The translations under genes and the position numbers were made by a program. From assembly GCF_001421535.1 (NCBI RefSeq), contig NZ_LMKN01000009.1, positions 1,695 through 65,694 of the forward strand: a stretch of 64,000 nt of DNA, read 5' to 3'. Below are positions 1-6,252 of this stretch, in pieces; position 1 is the stretch's first letter, and each line of letters begins with the position of its first letter. Below the pieces are notes generated by a model that worked only from the letters and a program-made list of their open reading frames with translations, did not search any database and had not been told where the DNA came from. The DNA is from Sphingomonas sp. Leaf20 (GTDB taxonomy: Bacteria > Pseudomonadota > Alphaproteobacteria > Sphingomonadales > Sphingomonadaceae).

Positions 1-127
1 CTGTGTAGCAGCCGACCTCGGTCCATTTTCGCTGTGCGAGTTCGCGACGGCACATCGTCAACTGCGTGTCGATCGATAGCGGATCTTGGAGATCCGTCGA
101 ATAGCGTGCATACAGCAGTACGCGCAT
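1..127 (-). CDS. Serine recombinase, N-terminal fragment (cut by window edge)
   Basis: The frame starts at an ATG (complement 125-127) and runs off the left edge, leaving 42 residues. They carry the resolvase/invertase N-terminal signature: YARYSTDLQ, with the nucleophilic Ser at residue 10 and the active-site Arg at residue 8, then PLSIDTQL leading into the first long helix. Such enzymes cut and rejoin DNA at specific sites through a phosphoserine intermediate. GAGGAAAG lies just upstream, and the stop of the preceding small ORF overlaps the start (TGATG), so translation is probably coupled. Whether this is a short resolvase or a large serine integrase cannot be told from the fragment. It suggests a mobile or invertible element to the left. 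Confidence 0.85.
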   Translation of the reverse strand, partial: MRVLLYARYSTDLQDPLSIDTQLTMCRRELAQRKWTEVGCYT

Positions 128-300
128 CAGCTTTCCTCAACCTTGTTTCGCTGAACGTTACCGTCTCCATCATGGCCTTCGGCTGTCCTATCTAAAGCAG
201 CTCGTCTTCGGAACTCGGCCCGTGCAAGATCGCGCGCCAGCAGCTTTGATAGCTCGATGGCCAAGCTGCTGGAGCAGCGGAGTGGGGGCGTCGGTTGCAC
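127..300 (-). CDS. Small basic ORF coupled to the recombinase
   Basis: A 57-codon frame opening with GTG ends in a TGA that shares one base with the ATG of the recombinase. The product is charged, with an Arg/Ala-rich middle (LARDLARAEFRRRAA), and has no family I recognise. Coding-like sequence continues upstream in the same frame to an ATG at 414, but an amber TAG at 340-342 interrupts it. The real gene may therefore be longer and broken, or may start at the GTG. Small unnamed proteins are often found directly ahead of serine recombinases, which is the main support for calling this a gene. Confidence 0.35.
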   Translation of the reverse strand: MQPTPPLRCSSSLAIELSKLLARDLARAEFRRRAALDRTAEGHDGDGNVQRNKVEES

Positions 301-652
301 ATCACCTAAATAGCCGCCAGCAAGATAGGCCTTCCCGTCCTAGAGAACTAATCGGGAAGTAACCTGTTGCGGAGATTGGTGGAAACTGGAGGAAAGCGGT
401 CGGTTCAGTTTCATGCCGCGACCGGCATAACCGGACGTTCGTTCAGGAGATGCGGTAGAGGGCAGGTGGATCGGTTCGAAGCGGTTAGTGGCTGAGCCGC
501 GATCGGTCCCCGCACCGTAGGCTCGGCGATCTGTCCAGCCGTATCGCGAAGGCCGTCACGCTTTCCAACATATGTTTTTAGCACGACTTTCGTTGATGGT
601 TAGAGCCGTGATTCTGCCGATCGAATAGCTCGCGCTGCTGTGGATGTCGCTG
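301..652. other. Intergenic, no convincing gene
   Basis: Between the small ORF and the TetR stop there is no frame with a plausible start, ribosome site and coding character beyond the interrupted piece at 301-414 on the minus strand. No tRNA, direct repeat or clear attachment site was seen, although the neighbouring recombinase makes an attachment site possible here. Confidence 0.4.
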
Positions 653-1294
653 CTAGACAACGCTGTTGCTGTCACTTTTCACGAGCATGCGACAAAGCGG
701 CTTCGCGATGCGCACGACCTCCACGATCGGCTCTTTGCAGCCCCGTGCCACCCAGTCGCGCGCCACCGCCAAAAGGCCGTGCATCGCGCCCGCCTGACAA
801 AGCGGCTCGGTCGCATCGCTGGCCTGCCCTGGCGCCAGCGTATCAGCGATCAGGTCGGCAAAGGCGGCCATCGATCCGGCGAACAGGGCGTCGACCCGCG
901 GATCAATACCGGACAGCTCCAGCAGAAACACGCGGGCGCTTGCCGGATCGTCACGCAGCAGGTCGTAATAGGCGGTGAGAAGTGCTGCCAGCCGGTCCTC
1001 TGGCGTGCCCCCTGCCGCGTCGGCGGCCGCGGCGACGCGCTGGGTCACGAAGTGCGTCACCTCGCCGAACGTCGCCAACAGCAGCGCCTCGCTGTTGTCG
1101 AACGCCTCGTAGAAATAGCGCGGCGTCAGCCCGGCTGCGCGGCAGACCGCGTTCACCGTCGTGCGGCGGTAGCCCTGTTCGCCATAGAGCATGATCGCTG
1201 CGCGGATCAAACGCTCGCGCCGATCGGCGTGGCGCTCGACCGCCGATGCGCCGCCATATCGCCGACCGTCGCGGCTTGCTGTCTCCAACTTCAA
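653..1294 (-). CDS. TetR/AcrR family regulator
   Basis: A 213-residue one-domain-plus-ligand-domain repressor. Residues about 25-70 form the TetR helix-turn-helix (RLIRAAIMLYGEQGYRRTT, then AAGLTPRYFYEAF); the remainder is the helical ligand-binding and dimerisation part. The frame has no ATG near its beginning, and a TGA lies 24 nt upstream of the TTG used here. That TTG has GGAAG 8 nt before it, which decides the start. The gene is divergent from the monooxygenase-hydrolase fusion at 1359, with 64 bp between them holding an inverted repeat, so it probably controls itself and that operon. The ligand is unknown. Confidence 0.85.
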   Translation of the reverse strand: MKLETASRDGRRYGGASAVERHADRRERLIRAAIMLYGEQGYRRTTVNAVCRAAGLTPRYFYEAFDNSEALLLATFGEVTHFVTQRVAAAADAAGGTPEDRLAALLTAYYDLLRDDPASARVFLLELSGIDPRVDALFAGSMAAFADLIADTLAPGQASDATEPLCQAGAMHGLLAVARDWVARGCKEPIVEVVRIAKPLCRMLVKSDSNSVV

Positions 1295-1319
1295 GTGATA
1301 ACTTCCGTTTCCAGATCAC
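1295..1319. promoter_or_regulatory. Inverted repeat in divergent promoter, possible TetR operator
   Basis: GTGAT (1295-1299) and ATCAC (1315-1319) are perfect inverted half-sites 15 nt apart, lying between the TetR start codon and the start of the fusion gene. The position fits an autoregulatory operator. The arms are short, so chance cannot be excluded. Confidence 0.35.
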
Positions 1320-1358
1320 CGCGATCATCGTCGCGTCATTCTATCGGAGCATCCCCGC

Positions 1359-3845
1359 ATGGCAACTAGTGCAGCGTCAACCCAGAGCGCGGTCGCAGCC
1401 GAGGCGTTCGACGTGCTCATTGTCGGCGCCGGCCTGTCGGGCGTCGACGCCGCCTACCGGATCCAGACCGACTGTCCGGGCAAGAGCTACGCGGTGCTTG
1501 AGGCACGCGACGCGATCGGTGGCACCTGGGACCTGTTCCGTTATCCCGGGATCCGCTCCGATTCCGACATGTACACGCTCGGCTTCCCCTTCCGCCCCTG
1601 GCCGGGCGACCAGGCGATCGCGGGGGGCGAGGCGATCCGCGACTATATCGTCGATACCGCAGCCGAGTTCGGCATCGACCGCCATATCCGCTTCCAGACC
1701 CGCGTCGTCCGCGCCGCCTGGTCCTCCGCTGAAGCACGCTGGACGGTTGAGGTCGAGCGTGCCGGCCGGGCCGAGCGCATGACCTGCCGCTTCCTGTACA
1801 TGGGCAGCGGCTATTACGACTATGCAGCCGGTTTCACGCCCGCCTTTGCAGGGCTGGCGGACTTCACCGGCCGGGTCGTGCACCCGCAGCACTGGCCTGA
1901 CGACCTCGACTGGACGGGCAAGCGCGTGGTGGTGATCGGCAGCGGCGCGACCGCGGTGACGCTCGTCCCGTCGCTGGCGGAGAAGGCGGCCCATGTGACG
2001 ATGCTGCAGCGATCACCCACATACATCGTGTCGCGCCCGTCGCAGGACGGCTTCGCGCGGGCCGCGCATCGTGTGCTGCCCAAATCGCTCGCCGACGCCG
2101 CTACAAAGTGGAAGAGCGTCGGCCTGGGCATCGCCACCTACGCCTATGCCCGCAAGAAACCCGATCGGATGAAGGCGCTCATCCTGAAGGGCGTGCGGGC
2201 GCAGCTGCCCGACAATTACGAGATTGAACGCGACTTCGAACCCCGCTACGCGCCGTGGGACCAGCGCATCTGCCTCGTCCCCGACGCCGACCTGTTCGAG
2301 GCGATGCGCGGCGGCAAGGCGGCGATCGTCACCGACCATATCGCGCGCTTCACCGAAGGCGGCATCGCGCTGGAATCGGGGCGGGAGCTGCCTGCGGACA
2401 TCGTCGTCACTGCGACCGGCCTCGTCATGCGCCTGTTGGGCGGGGTCGAGCTGGTCGTCGACGGCAAGGTCGTCGATCCCGCCGACCGGCTGATCTACAA
2501 GGGCATGAGCCTCAGCGGCGTGCCCAATCTGGCGCTCGCCTTTGGCTATACCAACGCGTCGTGGACGCTGAAATGCGACCTGTCGGCGCGCTATTTCTGC
2601 CGGCTGATCCGCCACATGGACACGCACGGCTACACGGCCTGCACGCCGACGCTCGATGATCCGTCGGTCACGGCGGAGCCGATGCTCGGCTTCACCTCCG
2701 GCTACGTCCAGCGCGCCAACGCCATCCTGCCGAACCAGGGATCGAAGGCGCCGTGGAAGGTGCACCAGAATTACGCGCTGGACCTCGCCGCGCTAAAATT
2801 CGGCAAGCTCGAGGACGGCACGATGCAGTTCGGCAGAGCGGGGCAGGGCGCGAGCGTGGACACCGTGGCCCTGGCGCCGCCAGCCTCCCCGGCGCCGCGT
2901 TCCGCCGTACGGGTCGGAACGGTGGCCGCGGCGGCGGCGGTTGCCACCGTCGGCGGCCTGGCGCTTTTCGCTAAGCTGACCGAACGGCGGATCGAGCGGA
3001 TGGTGCCGGCCGACGGTCGCTTCGTCGAAGTGGACGGGCGCCGGATGCACTATCTGGACCAGGGACAGGGGCCGACGCTGCTGATGATTCATGGGCTGGC
3101 CGGACAGATGCGCAACTTCAGCTACGCGCTGCTCGAGCGGCTTGCGACCGATCACCGCGTGATCCTGCTCGACCGACCGGGCTCCGGCTATTCAGCCCCG
3201 GGCGGTACAGCAAACGTCCGCGCGCAGGCGGCGCAGGTCGCACGCTTCATCGAGGCGTTGGGGCTGGAGCGGCCACTGGTGGTCGGCCACTCGCTCGGTG
3301 GCGCCGTCGCGCTGGCGCTGGCGCTCGACCATCCGGAAGCCGTGAGCGGCCTGGCCTTGATCGCGCCGCTGACCCAGCCGATGGACACTGTGCCGTCCGC
3401 GTTCGAGCCGCTCGCCATTATGTCCCCCGTCGCGCGCAAGGCCGTCGCCTGGACGCTCGCGACACCCGCTGCGCTCCTCGCTGGCGAGAAGGGCGCCAAG
3501 GCCGCCTTATCGCCCGAGCCCGTCCCCTCCGACTTCGCGGTTCGCGGCGGTGGCGCGCTGGTCGCGCGGCCGGGCAACTTCGAGGCTGCCTCTGCCGACC
3601 TCGTCGCTGCCAATGACGACCTGCCCGCCATGGTTGCGCGCTATCCAAACCTGACCGTGCCGGTCGGCATCCTCTACGGCCGGGACGACCGGATCCTCGA
3701 CCCGCAGGTCCATGGCCGGCGCTTGGCCGACGCGGTGCCGGCAGCGACGCTGACGCTGATCGATGGCGGCCATATGATCCCGGTGACGAGGCCCGACGAG
3801 ACCGCCGCCTGGATCAGGACACAGGGCGCGACCGTCCGGCGCTGA
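1359..3845 (+). CDS. Baeyer-Villiger-type flavin monooxygenase fused to alpha/beta hydrolase
   Basis: One 828-residue frame holds two enzymes. Residues 18-510 are a class B flavoprotein monooxygenase: FAD motif GAGLSG (23-28), the GGTWDLFRYPG segment (54-64), the Baeyer-Villiger fingerprint FTGRVVHPQHWP (169-180) and the NADPH motif GSGATA (194-199). A hydrophobic Ala/Val stretch (about 516-536) follows. From about 550 comes an alpha/beta hydrolase with the HGLAG oxyanion loop (about 577), GHSLGG nucleophile elbow (Ser about 645), an Asp in GRDDRI and His in DGGHM near the end. Known chemistry of the families is ketone to ester or lactone, then ester hydrolysis, so the fusion may do both steps on one substrate. 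Start: ATG with GGAG 8 nt upstream. A GMC oxidoreductase follows after 22 nt. Substrate unknown. Confidence 0.88.
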   Translation: MATSAASTQSAVAAEAFDVLIVGAGLSGVDAAYRIQTDCPGKSYAVLEARDAIGGTWDLFRYPGIRSDSDMYTLGFPFRPWPGDQAIAGGEAIRDYIVDTAAEFGIDRHIRFQTRVVRAAWSSAEARWTVEVERAGRAERMTCRFLYMGSGYYDYAAGFTPAFAGLADFTGRVVHPQHWPDDLDWTGKRVVVIGSGATAVTLVPSLAEKAAHVTMLQRSPTYIVSRPSQDGFARAAHRVLPKSLADAATKWKSVGLGIATYAYARKKPDRMKALILKGVRAQLPDNYEIERDFEPRYAPWDQRICLVPDADLFEAMRGGKAAIVTDHIARFTEGGIALESGRELPADIVVTATGLVMRLLGGVELVVDGKVVDPADRLIYKGMSLSGVPNLALAFGYTNASWTLKCDLSARYFCRLIRHMDTHGYTACTPTLDDPSVTAEPMLGFTSGYVQRANAILPNQGSKAPWKVHQNYALDLAALKFGKLEDGTMQFGRAGQGASVDTVALAPPASPAPRSAVRVGTVAAAAAVATVGGLALFAKLTERRIERMVPADGRFVEVDGRRMHYLDQGQGPTLLMIHGLAGQMRNFSYALLERLATDHRVILLDRPGSGYSAPGGTANVRAQAAQVARFIEALGLERPLVVGHSLGGAVALALALDHPEAVSGLALIAPLTQPMDTVPSAFEPLAIMSPVARKAVAWTLATPAALLAGEKGAKAALSPEPVPSDFAVRGGGALVARPGNFEAASADLVAANDDLPAMVARYPNLTVPVGILYGRDDRILDPQVHGRRLADAVPAATLTLIDGGHMIPVTRPDETAAWIRTQGATVRR

Positions 3846-3867
3846 CCGGCTCACTGGAGAAAAGCGC

Positions 3868-5454
3868 ATGGACGAGTTCGACGTGATCGTGGTCGGTGGC
3901 GGATCGGGGGGCAGCGCGGTCGCCGGCCGGTTAAGCGAGGACCCGGGTCTGACGGTCTGCCTGATCGAGGCGGGCGGCACCAATGCCGACTGGCGGATCA
4001 CCACGCCCGGCATGATGGCGGCGGCGCCGAAAGCCTCGAACTGGGCGTTCGAGACCGTCGCGCAAGCCGGGCTCGGCGGGCGCCGCGGGTTCCAGCCGCG
4101 CGGCCGGGGCCTTGGCGGGTCGAGCGCGATCAACGCGATGCTCTACGTCCGCGGCAACCGCTGGGATTATGACAATTGGGCGGCGCTGGGCTGTACGGAC
4201 TGGTCCTATGCGGACGTGCTGCCGTTCTTCCGCGCAACGGAGGACAATGAGGAGGGCACCGACGAGTATCACGGCGTGGGCGGGCCGCTGTCGGTATCGA
4301 ACCAGCGCCACGTCAATCCGGCGAGCCGCGCATTCGTCGCCGCGGCGGAAAGCCTGCAGATCGCCGCCAATGCCGACTTCAATGGCCCGCGGCAGGACGG
4401 CGTCGGCCTGTATCAGGTCACCCAGCGCGGCGGCGAACGGTGGAGCGCGGCGCGCGCCTTTCTCGATCCCGCCCGCAGCCGGCCGAACCTCGACATCCGC
4501 ACCGGGGCAATGGTCGAGCGCGTCGTCGTCGAGCACGGCCGCGCCACCGGCGTCGTCGTGCGCGACCGTCGTGGTTCCCGCACCTTGCGCGCGCGGGGCG
4601 CGGTGGTGATGGCGGGCGGCGCGTTCGGTACGCCGCAGACACTGATGCTGTCGGGCATCGGTCCCGGCGCCCACCTGCGCGACCATGGTATCGACGTGGC
4701 GATCGATCGGCCCGCGGTCGGCAGCGACCTGCAGGACCATCCCGACTATGTCTCGACCTTCGCGTCCCCGCGCGGCGACCTCTTCGGCCGTTCGCTCGGC
4801 GGCTATTGGCGGACGCTGAAGGCGATTGTCGAGCATCGGCGCCGCCGGACCGGCGCCATGACGACGCCCTATGCCGAGGCCGGCGGCTTCTGGCGGATCG
4901 ACCCGGACGCGCCGGCCGCTGACATCCAGTGGCATTTCGTCCCCGCCATCCTGGAGGATCACGGTCGCGTCGCGGTAAAGGGTCACGGCTTTTCGGCGCA
5001 TGTCTGCGTGCTGCGGCCGGAGAGCCGCGGTACGGTGCGGCTGGCGAGCGCAAATGCCGCGGTCGCCCCGTTGATCGACCCCGCCTTCCTGCAGGATCCG
5101 CGCGACATCGCGACCCTGCGTGAAGGCGTACGCCTGACCCACCGCATCTGCACGGCGGCCGCGTTGTCGCCGTGGACGCCGGTGGATCGCACCCCCGTCG
5201 ACCTGCGCGACGACGCGGCGCTCGACGCACTGATCCGATCGCGGGCCGACACCGTCTATCATCCTGTCGGCACCTGCCGGATGGGTTCGGACACGGCCGC
5301 GGTGTGCGATCCCCGGCTTCGCGTGAACGGTGTCGCCGGCCTCTACGTCGCCGACGCCTCGGTGATGCCGCGGCTGGTATCGGGCAATACCAACGCGCCC
5401 ACCATCATGATCGCCGAGCGCTGCGCCCGCTTCATCGCCGAGGATCTGCGCTGA
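3868..5454 (+). CDS. GMC family FAD alcohol oxidoreductase
   Basis: At 528 residues this has the usual length of choline-dehydrogenase-like GMC flavoenzymes, which oxidise alcohols to aldehydes or ketones. Visible are the FAD-binding motif VVGGGSGGSAVAGRL and acidic strand end LIEAGG near the N-terminus, the GMC signature 1 region (RGLGGSSAINAMLYVRG), signature 2 (GAFGTPQTLMLSGIG), and the C-terminal HPVGTCRMG with the active-site His and NTNAPTIMIAER. A GGAG lies about 9 nt before the ATG. The gene sits 22 nt after the monooxygenase-hydrolase fusion and is probably co-transcribed, so it could oxidise the alcohol released by ester hydrolysis. The natural acceptor may be the respiratory chain, as in AlkJ-type enzymes, but this is inference. 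Confidence 0.9.
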   Translation: MDEFDVIVVGGGSGGSAVAGRLSEDPGLTVCLIEAGGTNADWRITTPGMMAAAPKASNWAFETVAQAGLGGRRGFQPRGRGLGGSSAINAMLYVRGNRWDYDNWAALGCTDWSYADVLPFFRATEDNEEGTDEYHGVGGPLSVSNQRHVNPASRAFVAAAESLQIAANADFNGPRQDGVGLYQVTQRGGERWSAARAFLDPARSRPNLDIRTGAMVERVVVEHGRATGVVVRDRRGSRTLRARGAVVMAGGAFGTPQTLMLSGIGPGAHLRDHGIDVAIDRPAVGSDLQDHPDYVSTFASPRGDLFGRSLGGYWRTLKAIVEHRRRRTGAMTTPYAEAGGFWRIDPDAPAADIQWHFVPAILEDHGRVAVKGHGFSAHVCVLRPESRGTVRLASANAAVAPLIDPAFLQDPRDIATLREGVRLTHRICTAAALSPWTPVDRTPVDLRDDAALDALIRSRADTVYHPVGTCRMGSDTAAVCDPRLRVNGVAGLYVADASVMPRLVSGNTNAPTIMIAERCARFIAEDLR

Positions 5455-5461
5455 GGGCTGA

Positions 5462-5495
5462 CATCGCCGCGGCATCGCGATAGTCTGCGGCGATG
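5462..5495. promoter_or_regulatory. Inverted repeat covering a start codon
   Basis: CATCGCCGC (5462-5470) pairs perfectly with GCGGCGATG (5487-5495) across 16 nt. The right arm includes the ATG of the downstream TetR gene. It could be a DNA operator or an mRNA hairpin that hides the start codon. Confidence 0.35.
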
Positions 5496-6128
5496 GATAG
5501 GAGCGAGCTGGTCCGACGCGGTAGTCATGCCGAACGCCGCGAGGCGACCCGCGCGCGCGTTTTCGCGGCCGCGACCGACGTCATCTACCGCCACGGCTAC
5601 GCTGCGCTGACGACGACGCGCGCCGCCGAAGAGGCGGGGGTCAGCCGTGGCGCGCTGCAGCAGCAGTTTCCGACCAAGGAGGCCCTCGTCGTCGGCCTCA
5701 TCGAACATCTCGCCGACGTCATCGACGCGCCGCGCACGGCGCGGCTGCTCGACATTCCCGCCGGCGTCGAGCGCTGGCTGGCGCTGCCCGACGTGGTGTG
5801 GGGCGACTCGCAGAGCCCTGCCGCCATCACCTTCCTGGAGATCCAGCTGGCGACGCGCAGCCATCCGTCGTTGGCCGAGCGCATCCAGCCGGTGGCGATG
5901 GCGTTGAAGCGCCGCCGCCACGACCTGATCTTCGCGATCGCGCAGGAAGCCGGGATCGACGATCGCGCGGCGGTGGAGGAGATCGTCGAGCACGATACTG
6001 CGGCGTTGAACGGTTTCGTCATCGAGTTGATGTTCACCGGCGATCGGCACAGCGTCCTGCGCGGTTTCGAACGCATGAAGCGGCTCTGCTCGGCTTCGGC
6101 GGCATCGCTGATCGCGCAGGACCGATGA
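5493..6128 (+). CDS. TetR family regulator (second in cluster)
   Basis: A 211-residue TetR-type protein with the N-terminal DNA-binding domain at about 15-65 (ARVFAAATDVIYRHGYAAL, then AGVSRGALQQQFPTKEALV) and a helical effector domain of ordinary length. It lies 38 nt downstream of the GMC oxidoreductase and 124 nt upstream of the TonB-dependent receptor gene, on the same strand. A 12-bp interrupted palindrome between it and the receptor gene is the most likely operator. No strong ribosome site precedes the ATG; instead an inverted repeat covers it. It is distinct in sequence from the divergent TetR at 653, so the cluster may answer to two signals. Ligand unknown. Confidence 0.85.
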   Translation: MDRSELVRRGSHAERREATRARVFAAATDVIYRHGYAALTTTRAAEEAGVSRGALQQQFPTKEALVVGLIEHLADVIDAPRTARLLDIPAGVERWLALPDVVWGDSQSPAAITFLEIQLATRSHPSLAERIQPVAMALKRRRHDLIFAIAQEAGIDDRAAVEEIVEHDTAALNGFVIELMFTGDRHSVLRGFERMKRLCSASAASLIAQDR

Positions 6129-6141
6129 TCGGCAATCATGC

Positions 6142-6170
6142 TTGACCGCCGATTGTAAACAATGTCTGAT
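6142..6170 (+). promoter_or_regulatory. Candidate promoter with palindromic operator for the TonB receptor gene
   Basis: TTGACC at 6142-6147 and TCTGAT at 6165-6170 are 17 nt apart, a standard spacing for -35 and -10 boxes. The spacer contains ATTGT-AA-ACAAT (6152-6163), a perfect inverted repeat around a 2-nt centre, where a bound TetR dimer would block polymerase. The -10 match is weak. Confidence 0.4.
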
Positions 6171-6252
6171 CCCTCCCTCGGACAAGGAACCGCCCCACGG
6201 AGGCGATCCGCCGAGCGACCGGCCATGAAGGCCGCGACAGGAGAGGATCGAC

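Noticed and set aside
3931-5475. Long minus-strand open frame (514 codons) opposite the GMC oxidoreductase gene.
   Set aside because: It is a high-GC shadow: Arg/His/Gly-rich translation, no ribosome site, no recognisable domain, exactly antisense to a gene with clear motifs.
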